This document shows positions 8,941-17,676 of a stretch of DNA of 58,051 nucleotides, one piece after another. A program made the translations under genes and the position numbers. Source of the DNA: Bacteroidaceae bacterium (lineage in GTDB: Bacteria; Bacteroidota; Bacteroidia; Bacteroidales; Bacteroidaceae). Every line of letters begins with the position of its first letter. Position 1 is the stretch's first letter. Location: assembly GCA_017556045.1 (NCBI GenBank), contig JAFZFF010000025.1, forward strand, positions 1 to 58,051, given 5' to 3'. Under the pieces are notes generated by a model, which was not told where the DNA came from, searched no databases, and saw only the letters and a list, made by a program, of their open reading frames with translations.

Positions 8941-10152
8941 TCAGAGTTTCCAGGCCTCGAGCTCGGCAAGGGCGCGGTGATAGTCGCGATCGGCACTGAG
9001 GCTGCGGTCGAGGTAGTCGTAATAGAGTTCGATACCTTGTAGGTACTCGAGCACTGAGATGTAGCCTTCGTCCATGGCTTGCTGAAGCAGAGCTGTATTA
9101 TTGGCTTCGGTGAGGGCGGTGCGGTAGAGGATGGCGGTGCGCTGCAGACCCTGGACGCGCTCAAAACCTATGCGGAGCTGGCTATGGAGCTGCTGCTCGG
9201 CATCGACCTCATGAGACTCGGCAGCTTGCAGTGCGGCGCGGGCCGAACGTACGCGATTCTTATTGGCCCACAAGGGTATGCTCATACCGACGGCTACTCC
9301 CTGAGAGCGGTCACCGATGGTATGACGTTCGTTGATATAGGCTGCTGAGAGCGTAGGCAGATGTTGAGATTTAGACAATGCCAGCTCGCTCTTGGCTACC
9401 TCACGTCCCGTACGGGCCAGCGCAAGCGTGGGGCTACACGCCATAGCCTCGGCATACCAGAAGTCAAAGTCTCCAGTAAGCGTCGCAGGGGCGTACTCAC
9501 CACCTATGGCACCCAAGGGGAGACCTCCATTGAGGCGGGCAAGGTCGGCTACGAGCACCTCTTGCGCGGTGGCTACGCGTGCCTTCTCGGCTTCGAGAGC
9601 AGCAAGGCTGAGCGATACGTTGTTGTACGAGAGGATGTCGGTATCACCACTCTCGAGGCGACGCTTCTCGACCTCTACGACACGGCGTGCATGGAGCAGA
9701 CGACGATCGAGTTCGATAGCCAGTGCATTATAATATACGAGATCGATGCAGGCGAGATGGGCTTCGAGAAGGATGTCCATGCGCACTACGCGGTATTCAT
9801 CATCGACGAGTAGGTTATGAGTGTCGGCAGTACGGCTCTTGTAACCCAATACCGTGGAGAGGTCAAAGCTCTGCTCTACGGTAAACTCAGAGAGATTGCC
9901 CGTCTGTTCGGCTCCCTCCCACATACGCTTATACCCTACCTCAGGGTCGGCGAGAGTGATGCCTGTGCGGTTGTCGAGCTTGCGGGCCTCAGCCTCGGCA
10001 CGCAGGGCTTTGAGGGTGGTATTGTTTTGCTCCACCTCCCTTAATTGTGAGATAAAACTTGAGGTTTGGAGGGCGTTAGCCACGTGCTGACCGTATGCTG
10101 TGAGGCAACAGAGCACGGCTGAGAGAGCTATGATAAATTTACGATGGTTCAT
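8941..10152 (-). CDS. TolC/CzcC-type outer membrane channel of a metal RND efflux system
   Basis: A 403-residue protein with a cleavable signal peptide (about residues 1-21, MNHRKFIIALSAVLCCLTAYG), mainly alpha-helical and coiled-coil with the duplicated repeat pattern of the outer membrane efflux protein family. It is the exit duct of the tripartite pump encoded by the two upstream genes. Its ATG overlaps the stop codon of the RND pump gene by four bases (ATGA), indicating translational coupling. At 403 residues it is in the usual CzcC range. The substrate is inferred from its partners. Confidence 0.85.
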   Translation of the reverse strand: MNHRKFIIALSAVLCCLTAYGQHVANALQTSSFISQLREVEQNNTTLKALRAEAEARKLDNRTGITLADPEVGYKRMWEGAEQTGNLSEFTVEQSFDLSTVLGYKSRTADTHNLLVDDEYRVVRMDILLEAHLACIDLVYYNALAIELDRRLLHARRVVEVEKRRLESGDTDILSYNNVSLSLAALEAEKARVATAQEVLVADLARLNGGLPLGAIGGEYAPATLTGDFDFWYAEAMACSPTLALARTGREVAKSELALSKSQHLPTLSAAYINERHTIGDRSQGVAVGMSIPLWANKNRVRSARAALQAAESHEVDAEQQLHSQLRIGFERVQGLQRTAILYRTALTEANNTALLQQAMDEGYISVLEYLQGIELYYDYLDRSLSADRDYHRALAELEAWKL

Positions 10153-13100
10153 AAGTTTTCGTTCTTATTTTCTTTATTCGTCAACATATACATCACAGGG
10201 ACGATGAAGCCATTGAGAAGGGTCGAGGTAGCCAATCCGCCAAGGATGACCTTAGCCATGGGGCTCTGTATCTCATTGCCAGGAAGATCGCCACCCATAG
10301 CCAAAGGTATAAGGGCGAGAGCCGTGGTAAGAGCTGTCATCAAGATGGGGTTGAGACGGTCGGCAGAGCCATGGAGGATGCTATCCTTTACCGAACAGCC
10401 CTCGGCACGGAGGTCATTGTAACGCTCGATGAGAAGCATACCATTGCGTGTGGCGATACCAAAGAGCGAGATAAAACCAATGATGGCGGGGATACTGATG
10501 TCACTGCCCGTGAGATAGAGCACGAAGACACCACCCACAAGCGCCAATGGCAGATTGGTCAGGATGACAGCAGACTGGGTGAGGCTGCGGAACTGATTGT
10601 AGAGAAGCAGATAGATGACCATAATAGCAAATATCGAGGCGATGAGTAGCGTACGCGAGGCTGCCTGCTCATTCTCAAACTGTCCACCATATTCAACGTG
10701 ATAGTCTTCGGGAAGTTCGATCTGCTCGTTTACAATATCGCGAATATCACTCACCACACCGCGTAGGTCGCGACCTGCTACGTTGGCCGAGATGACTACC
10801 TTGCGCTCTACATTCTCTCGATTGATGGTGTTGGGGCCTGCTGATGACACCACATCGGCAATCTGTCCGAGAGGCACCTTCACACCACCAGCATCTACAA
10901 TCAAGGCGCGTATATCATCGGCTGTAGCGCGACTATCATCACCGACCTTGAGGGTGAGGTCAAAGACACGACGACCCTCGTACACCTGTGACACGGCTTC
11001 GCCAGCAAGCAATACGCTGACCATATCGGCAAACTCTGGCATAGAGACTCCGTACTTAGCCATCACCTCACGACGGGGTATTATCTTGAGTTGCGGACGC
11101 TCTACCTGTTGCTCTACATTGAGGTCGGCAATACCCTCGACACCCTCTACGGCTGCTTTGATGCGGTTGCCGATGAGGTACATCGTATTGAGGTCGGTAC
11201 CAAAGAGTTTGATGGCGATGCTTGCTCGTGTACCTGACAACATAGCATCGATACGATGACTGATGGGTGCACCTACCTCTATGTTTACACCAGGGAGCGA
11301 TGATAGCTTCTCACGAATCTCAGCCACCACCTCATCTTTAGAGCGGTCGGTAAGGACAAAGGGTGCCTCAATCTCAGAGGTATTGACACCAAGAGCGTGC
11401 TCGTCGAGTTCGGCACGACCTGTCTTACGTCCTACGGTCTGTATCTCGGGAATGGTGAGCAGTAGCTCCTCGGCACGACGACCTATATTATCAGACTCCT
11501 CCAGCGAGATACCAGGCAGAGTGCTCACATTGATGGTAAAGGATCCCTCATTGAAGGGGGGCAAGAACGAACGTCCCAAGCCGAAGAAAGCCACCAGGCC
11601 AACTACGAAGAGCGCCACCGTACTGCCCAACACTAAGCGATGATGACCGAGAGTCCAAGCGAGTGCACGCGAATACCCCTTCTTGAGCCAACGGGTGAGG
11701 GCAGGCTCGCGGTTCTCCTTCTGCTCCTTCTGACCAAGCAAGAAACTACATAACACAGGAGTCAACGTAAGCGCTACCAACGTAGAGGCACATAGCGCCA
11801 CAATAAAGGCGATACCGAGCGGAGCCAACATACGACCCTCCATGCCTGTAAGGAAGAACAAGGGCACGAAGCTCGCGATGATAATCAGCGTAGAGTTGAG
11901 AATAGGCATACGCACCTCCTTAGATGCATCATAGATGACGGTGAGCAGAGGGCGTCGACGCTCTATTGGCAGAGCACGATTCTCGCGTAATCGCTTGTAT
12001 ACATTCTCCACATCGACAATGGCATCATCCACAAGCGAGCCTACAGCAATAGCCAATCCACCGAGACTCATCGTATTGATAGTGAGACCCATGGCATTGA
12101 GCGCCAACACTGCAGCCACAAACGCCAAAGGTATGGTGACAAGCGAAATGAGTGTGGTGCGCACATTCATCAAGAAGATAAAGAGCACAATGACCACGAA
12201 GATGGCGCCCTCGAGAAGGGCACTCTTCACATTATCTATAGAGCTATTGATGAAGCGCTCCTGTCGATATACATCAGTAGTGAGTACCACATCAGCAGGG
12301 AGCTCGCGACGAATATCTTCGAGAGTAGCATCAAGGCGTTCGGTAAGTTTAAGCGTGCTTGTATGAGGTTGCTTGGTGACAGTGAGTATCACTGCCGGCT
12401 CTGTACGTAGCGAGGCTGTACCAAACTTAGGACGGCGATCACCAACCTTTACCTCTGCAATGTGGCTGAGCAAGATGGGAGCATCCCCTACCCTCTTCAC
12501 CACAGTATGGGCTATCTCATCCACATCATTGGTAGAGAGCATGCCACGGATGATATACTCATTGCCATACTCATAGAGTGTGCCACCTGTAGCATTGCGG
12601 TTCATAGCTGCAGTGACTGACATCACCTCACCGAGTGATACATCATAGTGCTTCATCTTGCCGGGATCAAGCAATATCTGATACTCCTTCACCTCACCTC
12701 CGAGCACTGCCACTTGCGCCACACCACCGGTAGCAAGCAGTCGGGAGCGTATGGTCCAATCGGCCAAGGTACGCAAATCACGCAGCGAAGTACTATCAGA
12801 CGTGAGAGCCACGAAGAGCACCTCACCCAATATCGATGACTGGGGGCCCAAGGTAGGAGTTCCCACGTGCTGTGGCAACGCATCCATCACGGTAGCAATC
12901 TTTTCAGACACGATCTGTCGGGCACGGTATATCTCTGTATCCCAATCAAACTCAACCCATACGATAGAAAAGCCCGTGGTACTCGATGAACGCACACGGC
13001 GAACACCTGTAGCACCATTGACAGCAGTCTCGATAGGAAAACTTACCAAGCGCTCTACCTCTTCGGGAGCCATACCCTTGGCCTCAGTCATCACAGTCAC

Positions 13101-13238
13101 GGTAGGTGCGTTCAGATCGGGGAACACATCTACATCCATCGTTGTAGCGGTATATATACCAGCAACCATCAGCAACACCGATGCCACGAGCACCATGAGA
13201 CGGTTGTTGAGCGAAAAACGAATTATTTTATTAAGCAC
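10149..13238 (-). CDS. Heavy-metal efflux RND transporter (CzcA/CusA family)
   Basis: A 1029-residue inner-membrane proton/metal antiporter with the RND layout: one N-terminal TM, large periplasmic loop, six-TM bundle, second loop, terminal bundle. The fourth-helix region contains VGSLVDDAIVDVEN, the acidic signature of heavy-metal RND pumps. The start MLNKIIRFSLNNR is typical of CzcA/CusA. The DDAIVDVEN variant differs from the best-studied zinc and copper motifs, so the ion is not assigned. It follows the adaptor gene by 52 bases and overlaps the channel gene. Confidence 0.93.
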   Translation of the reverse strand: MLNKIIRFSLNNRLMVLVASVLLMVAGIYTATTMDVDVFPDLNAPTVTVMTEAKGMAPEEVERLVSFPIETAVNGATGVRRVRSSSTTGFSIVWVEFDWDTEIYRARQIVSEKIATVMDALPQHVGTPTLGPQSSILGEVLFVALTSDSTSLRDLRTLADWTIRSRLLATGGVAQVAVLGGEVKEYQILLDPGKMKHYDVSLGEVMSVTAAMNRNATGGTLYEYGNEYIIRGMLSTNDVDEIAHTVVKRVGDAPILLSHIAEVKVGDRRPKFGTASLRTEPAVILTVTKQPHTSTLKLTERLDATLEDIRRELPADVVLTTDVYRQERFINSSIDNVKSALLEGAIFVVIVLFIFLMNVRTTLISLVTIPLAFVAAVLALNAMGLTINTMSLGGLAIAVGSLVDDAIVDVENVYKRLRENRALPIERRRPLLTVIYDASKEVRMPILNSTLIIIASFVPLFFLTGMEGRMLAPLGIAFIVALCASTLVALTLTPVLCSFLLGQKEQKENREPALTRWLKKGYSRALAWTLGHHRLVLGSTVALFVVGLVAFFGLGRSFLPPFNEGSFTINVSTLPGISLEESDNIGRRAEELLLTIPEIQTVGRKTGRAELDEHALGVNTSEIEAPFVLTDRSKDEVVAEIREKLSSLPGVNIEVGAPISHRIDAMLSGTRASIAIKLFGTDLNTMYLIGNRIKAAVEGVEGIADLNVEQQVERPQLKIIPRREVMAKYGVSMPEFADMVSVLLAGEAVSQVYEGRRVFDLTLKVGDDSRATADDIRALIVDAGGVKVPLGQIADVVSSAGPNTINRENVERKVVISANVAGRDLRGVVSDIRDIVNEQIELPEDYHVEYGGQFENEQAASRTLLIASIFAIMVIYLLLYNQFRSLTQSAVILTNLPLALVGGVFVLYLTGSDISIPAIIGFISLFGIATRNGMLLIERYNDLRAEGCSVKDSILHGSADRLNPILMTALTTALALIPLAMGGDLPGNEIQSPMAKVILGGLATSTLLNGFIVPVMYMLTNKENKNENL

Positions 13239-13290
13239 GACGGTAATTTTGAATTAATAATTATGAATGGCCTAACTCAGAACTCTGCAA

Positions 13291-14664
13291 TTAATGAGCA
13301 TGTCCATGAGGTATAGCCGTAGTCACTGAAGCCAACTTCACTTGGTAAGCACCCTGAGTGACTACGCGTTCACCATGCTGAAGACCATGAAGAATCTCTA
13401 CACGCTCACCATTACGACGACCCAGCTGTACGGCACGCTTCATATACTCCTCGGCACACACCTGTACATATACATAGTAGAGTCCCTGCTCCTCAGTGAG
13501 CGCACTGACTGGCACCGACACCACACCCTCTTCGGGAGTAGTAAGCAGATATACCTCTGCGTACGTACCTGGAATGATGTCACCGACATTGTCAAACTCG
13601 AAAGTCACGGGAAGATAGTGTGATGCTCCCTCTACTGCTGCACGGCCATACGCTACAAGGCGACCATTCATCTCAGTTGTCTTATACAGACGATCGGTAT
13701 ACGAAGGACGGAAGTATGCAGCACTTACCTTAGTCAGCTGAGCATAGTACTGCTCTGACACCTCTGCGCGCAACTGCAGGCGACGGTCTTGTGAGACCAC
13801 GGCAATAGGCTGCCCCACCTCTACATAAGATCCATTGGCAACGAGTAGCTGCTTGATATATCCAGCTATTGGTGTGTTCACCGAAGCTCCCTTAGCGGTC
13901 ATACCCTGTGCCTGACCCTCATATGTGGTCTTGGCTGTCTCATAGCGCAAGCGAGTCTGTTCGAACTCCTTTGTAGAGATTATCTTATCGTCTACTAAGC
14001 GCTGCGCACGCTCATACTCAGCCAATGCGGTCTCATAAGCGACGCGAGCCTTCACCAGAGGATCACCATCCTGCAACTTCTTTGCAGACACGGCAGCCAA
14101 GGACTGATCTTTACCTACAGCCTGTCCCTCTACAATAGAGGGGTCAGTATAGTAGAGCACACCAGCCGACGCAGCCACCACAATGGCCTCACTACCCGCA
14201 GGAGCCTGTATGTGACCAGATGTCTTGATCACTCCGTAAAAAGGAAGTTCCTCGATAGTCTCCACCTGCAAGCCTGCAGCCTCAGCCTGAGCCTTGGTAA
14301 AGGCTATACCCTCACCATGAGCATGCTCACCATGTTCGTGATCATGAGCAGCGTGAGCGTCTTCTGAATGATTGTCTTCAGCGTGATTATGCTCTGTTTC
14401 GTGGGCGTGGTCGTGATTGCAACCCTCATGGTTATGTTCCGAGTGGCTATCGTGGTCATGCTCAGCGTGATTATGTTCCGATTGATCATGTTCAGCCTCA
14501 CTCTCATGGCTATGATCGTGGTCATGGCTGTGATCGTGATCGCACTGACTATGCGCAGCATGATCGTGATGTTCGTGACTGTGAGTATCACCTCCCCTAC
14601 CTCCACACGCAGCAAAAAGACAAGCAGCGCACAGGCAAGCAATTGTCGCTATAGGTCTATTCAT
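13291..14664 (-). CDS. RND periplasmic adaptor lipoprotein with histidine-rich N terminus (CzcB-like)
   Basis: A 457-residue membrane-fusion protein. The start at 14664 (MNRPIATIACLCAACLFAAC) gives a lipoprotein signal with lipobox LFAAC; an ATG nine codons upstream lacks that fit. After the lipobox come about 90 residues rich in His, Asp and Glu with 32 histidines and two cysteines, then the barrel-sandwich, helical hairpin (LVKARVAYETALAEYERAQ region) and beta-barrel domains of the adaptor family. The His-rich segment probably binds zinc or a similar ion in the periplasm and hands it to the pump. It is the first gene of the three-gene efflux operon, order adaptor-pump-channel. Confidence 0.9.
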   Translation of the reverse strand: MNRPIATIACLCAACLFAACGGRGGDTHSHEHHDHAAHSQCDHDHSHDHDHSHESEAEHDQSEHNHAEHDHDSHSEHNHEGCNHDHAHETEHNHAEDNHSEDAHAAHDHEHGEHAHGEGIAFTKAQAEAAGLQVETIEELPFYGVIKTSGHIQAPAGSEAIVVAASAGVLYYTDPSIVEGQAVGKDQSLAAVSAKKLQDGDPLVKARVAYETALAEYERAQRLVDDKIISTKEFEQTRLRYETAKTTYEGQAQGMTAKGASVNTPIAGYIKQLLVANGSYVEVGQPIAVVSQDRRLQLRAEVSEQYYAQLTKVSAAYFRPSYTDRLYKTTEMNGRLVAYGRAAVEGASHYLPVTFEFDNVGDIIPGTYAEVYLLTTPEEGVVSVPVSALTEEQGLYYVYVQVCAEEYMKRAVQLGRRNGERVEILHGLQHGERVVTQGAYQVKLASVTTAIPHGHAH

Positions 14665-14769
14665 ATCTGATTGTATAATATATATTTGCAAATTAGAGTG
14701 CGAAGATACTCAAAAATCCACAAACCACCATGCAACTGAATTGCAAAGATGAGTTAAGGATATAAAACA

Positions 14770-14801
14770 AAGACGTGCTTCCTCGACAGGAAACACGTCT
14801 T
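14770..14801 (-). terminator. Terminator of dnaB
   Basis: AAGACGTG and CACGTCTT pair, with an inner TTCCT/AGGAA stem and CGAC loop. On the minus strand the hairpin is followed by TGTTTTATA, 20 bases after the dnaB stop, separating it from the efflux operon. Confidence 0.7.
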
Positions 14802-14820
14802 CATATCACTTACAACCATA

Positions 14821-16380
14821 TCAGAATGGCATATCTGAGGGCATACCTCCCATCGGGAAGGGATTGTCAGCGGGAGGAGGTACGGGTGGCATGCCAATAT
14901 ACTCATCAGAACCTCCGCTACGGCGATTCATCTTTGACACGAGTACAGCATCTTCGGGCAAAGGAGCCAAACTGTCGTCTTCGATATTTTGGAATCGGGC
15001 ATAGTTACCGATGAAGCGCAAGCGTACGTCACCGACGGCACCATTACGATGCTTGGCAATGATAATCTCGGCAAGGCCGCGGAGGTCGTTACCACGTTCG
15101 TCTTGGAAGATCTTATAGTACTCGGGACGATGGATGAAACATACGATATCGGCATCCTGCTCGATGGCTCCCGACTCACGAAGGTCGCTCAGCTGAGGTC
15201 GCTTACCCTCGATACCTTCACGGCTCTCGACACCACGATTGAGCTGACTCAAGGCGATGATGGGGATATCAAGCTCTTTGGCAAGTCCCTTGAGCGAACG
15301 TGAGATGGTACTCACCTCTTCCTGACGGCTACCAAAGGATGCTCCAGAGGCATTCATCAACTGCAAGTAGTCAATGATTATCAACTTTACACCATGCTCT
15401 CGCACGAGGCGGCGCGCCTTGGTACGTAGCTCAAAAATAGAGAGTGAGGGGGTGTCGTCGACATAGAGCGGAGCATCGAAGAGATCTGTAATATTACTAT
15501 CAAGCTGTCCCCACTCGTAAGGAGCCAGCTGTCCACTCTTGATTTTCTCACCAGGGATCTCACACACATTGGTAATGAGACGGTTGACCAACTGTACGTT
15601 ACTCATCTCAAGTGAGAATAAAGCTACCGGCTCACGATTATTTACCGCAATATTCTTGGCCATTGACAACACGAAAGCGGTCTTACCCATCGCCGGACGA
15701 GCAGCAATGATGACAAGGTCAGACTTTTGCCATCCCGAAGTCATCTTATCCAAGGCATAGAATCCTGTAGACAAGCCACTAAGACCAGAGTCACGCGAAG
15801 CAGCTATCTTGAGTTGTTCGTATGCTTGCTTGATGACTGGATTGATCTGCGTATAGTCCTTCTTCATATTCTGCTGCGAGATGGTGAAGAGTTTACCTTC
15901 AGCCTCTTGCATGAGGTCCTCGACATCGTTTGTAGTGTCGAAGGCCTTGGTCTGTATCTCGCTGGTAAAGGTGATGAGTTCGCGGGCCAGGAACTTCTGT
16001 GCGATGATGCGGGCATGATACTCGATATGTGCAGATGAGTTGACCTTACCTGCCAACTGACCGATATACACGGGGCCACCAATCTCATCAAGATCTCCTG
16101 TAGAACGCAATTGCTCAGCCACAGTGAGGATATCTACAGGCTTCTGCTGTATGGCAAGCGTTTGTATAGCCTTGTACATCAGCTGGTGACGATGTTCGTA
16201 GAAGGACTCAGGTTTGAGTATCTCACTGACTAACGAATATGCGTCTTTTTCGATCATCAGTGCGCCCAATACAGCCTCCTCGAGTTCGGGGGCTTGGGGT
16301 TGCAGATGTCCGTAGTCATCAGTCTGCTTCACGGGACGTTTTGCACTCGTTGTACGAGGCTGTCGAGTTGTTGTTGCCAT
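14821..16380 (-). CDS. dnaB: Replicative DNA helicase DnaB
   Basis: A 519-residue protein from MATTTRQPRT; the longer frame to 16473 was rejected because the predicted promoter lies at 16406-16413. It has the N-terminal DnaB domain (residues about 28-130) followed by the RecA-like motor domain with Walker A ARPAMGKT (227-234) and LIIIDYLQLM as Walker B. It unwinds DNA ahead of the replication fork as a hexamer and recruits primase. No intein is present. The C-terminal residues (GMPPVPPPADNPFPMGG) are Pro/Gly-rich. It is divergent from ispE across a 185-base gap. Confidence 0.96.
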   Translation of the reverse strand: MATTTRQPRTTSAKRPVKQTDDYGHLQPQAPELEEAVLGALMIEKDAYSLVSEILKPESFYEHRHQLMYKAIQTLAIQQKPVDILTVAEQLRSTGDLDEIGGPVYIGQLAGKVNSSAHIEYHARIIAQKFLARELITFTSEIQTKAFDTTNDVEDLMQEAEGKLFTISQQNMKKDYTQINPVIKQAYEQLKIAASRDSGLSGLSTGFYALDKMTSGWQKSDLVIIAARPAMGKTAFVLSMAKNIAVNNREPVALFSLEMSNVQLVNRLITNVCEIPGEKIKSGQLAPYEWGQLDSNITDLFDAPLYVDDTPSLSIFELRTKARRLVREHGVKLIIIDYLQLMNASGASFGSRQEEVSTISRSLKGLAKELDIPIIALSQLNRGVESREGIEGKRPQLSDLRESGAIEQDADIVCFIHRPEYYKIFQDERGNDLRGLAEIIIAKHRNGAVGDVRLRFIGNYARFQNIEDDSLAPLPEDAVLVSKMNRRSGGSDEYIGMPPVPPPADNPFPMGGMPSDMPF

Positions 16381-16405
16381 AATCTTCGTATTTTTTATTG
16401 GACCG

Positions 16406-16413
16406 CAAAAGTA
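16406..16413 (-). promoter_or_regulatory. Predicted -7 element of dnaB
   Basis: TACTTTTG on the minus strand matches TAnnTTTG and ends 26 bases before the ATG at 16380. A TTTC-type sequence lies about 19 bases further upstream, a poor -33 match. Confidence 0.5.
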
Positions 16414-16528
16414 CACAAAATAGCGTGTAAACCGAAAGAAATACCGATGAAGTTTTCCAAATCTTTTCCACAATTGTGGATAAACTAAAAAAAACTCCGA
16501 TATATTTCTATTTTCACTTACTTTATAT

Positions 16529-16536
16529 TACTTTTG
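16529..16536 (+). promoter_or_regulatory. Predicted -7 element of ispE
   Basis: TACTTTTG matches TAnnTTTG 29 bases before the ATG at 16566. It lies within the longer open frame from 16476 and therefore favours the shorter IspE start. Confidence 0.5.
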
Positions 16537-16565
16537 CTAAAATCAACTCTAAAAATACCACAAGT

Positions 16566-17414
16566 ATGATCACTTTCCCCAATGCAAAAATAAATATCGG
16601 ACTGCAAGTCACCGAACGCCGTCCCGATGGTTATCATAATCTCGACACCGTATTCTACCCTATCCCCCTGCACGATGCCCTTGAGGTGGTGCCTGCCCAA
16701 GAAGAAGGCTATGACTGCCGTCTCCATCTGAGCGGAGTAGAGATCGAGGGCGATACAGACAACAACCTTGTGGTACGCGCCTACCGCTTGCTGGCTGCCG
16801 ACTATACGTTGCCCCCAGTAGATGTATATCTCCACAAGCATATCCCTACAGGAGCAGGTCTGGGCGGTGGTTCTGCAGATGCCAGCTACATGTTGCGCCT
16901 ACTCAATGAGATGTTTTCTCTCGGCATTGCTAACGAGAAGCTTGAGGAGTACGCAGCTCGATTGGGTGCCGACTGCCCCTTCTTCATCAACAACACACCA
17001 GTCTACGCTACCGGTATAGGCAACGTATTTCACCCCATCGACCTCAACCTCGAGGGATGGCAACTGGTCATCGTGAAGCCCGACGTATTTGTCTCTACCA
17101 AAGAGGCCTACTCTATGGTAAAGCCTGAAAAGCCCGAGGTCACTCTCGACGAGAAGATTATGCGACCCATCGAAGAGTGGAAGGAGAGCATCAGCAACGA
17201 CTTTGAGAAAGGAATCTTTGCCATACATCCAGAGTTGGACGGCATCAAGAGTAAGCTGTATGCACTCGGAGCCGTATATGCTGCGATGAGCGGTTCGGGA
17301 TCAGCATTGTTCGGACTCTTCAAGACCGAGGTCGAGAACTTAGAACAACACTTCCCCAATTGCTTCTGTGAGCAGCAGAAACTCCCCGATTCACATCGAG
17401 GAGTCTCCAAATAA
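16566..17414 (+). CDS. ispE: 4-diphosphocytidyl-2-C-methyl-D-erythritol kinase
   Basis: A 282-residue GHMP kinase that phosphorylates CDP-ME in the MEP isoprenoid pathway. The start MITFPNAKINIGL is the family's usual beginning; the 30 upstream codons overlap the promoter. The ATP-binding motif PTGAGLGGGSADA lies at residues 94-106 and the C-terminal glycine loop in AAMSGSGSALFG. It is a single gene; the other MEP genes are not nearby. Confidence 0.95.
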   Translation: MITFPNAKINIGLQVTERRPDGYHNLDTVFYPIPLHDALEVVPAQEEGYDCRLHLSGVEIEGDTDNNLVVRAYRLLAADYTLPPVDVYLHKHIPTGAGLGGGSADASYMLRLLNEMFSLGIANEKLEEYAARLGADCPFFINNTPVYATGIGNVFHPIDLNLEGWQLVIVKPDVFVSTKEAYSMVKPEKPEVTLDEKIMRPIEEWKESISNDFEKGIFAIHPELDGIKSKLYALGAVYAAMSGSGSALFGLFKTEVENLEQHFPNCFCEQQKLPDSHRGVSK

Positions 17415-17447
17415 CACAAACACAAAATAAAACACGACAAAACTACT

Positions 17448-17546
17448 ATGCAATTTCTATTAGCCTATTGCGATGCTTTATGCAATATTTCCGATGGTGT
17501 GGCAGCCTATCGGGCTACTCCTCTCGGGCGGATTGCACTGATATAA
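17448..17546 (+). CDS. Possible 32-residue small ORF of unknown function
   Basis: An ATG-to-TAA frame of 33 codons begins 34 bases after ispE and reads MQFLLAYCDALCNISDGV and onward. The DNA is richer in GC than the surrounding gap, which might mean coding, a structured RNA or a fragment of a lost gene. There is no domain, no leader-type codon run and no clear promoter. Confidence 0.2.
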   Translation: MQFLLAYCDALCNISDGVAAYRATPLGRIALI

Positions 17547-17601
17547 CACTAGGCATAAAACATTGTTCGTACGCTGATAGAAAAAAAAGGAAATAAAAAG
17601 G

Positions 17602-17640
17602 AAGTGGGTGTATCCAACGAGAGATACACCCACTTTTATA
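17602..17640. terminator. Bidirectional terminator between ispE and trpB
   Basis: AAGTGGGTGTATC pairs perfectly with GATACACCCACTT (13 bp, 8-base loop). A T-run follows on the plus strand and an A-rich tract precedes it, so it also serves the minus-strand trpB transcript ending at 17677. Confidence 0.85.
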
Positions 17641-17676
17641 CTTTGCAAGATTAAGGTTAATTACCCCTTCACCGCA

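Noticed and set aside
14308-14642. Repetitive CATGATCGTG-like DNA that could suggest a repeat array or CRISPR
   Set aside because: It is the His/Asp-coding segment of the efflux adaptor; spacing is not regular and there are no unique spacers.
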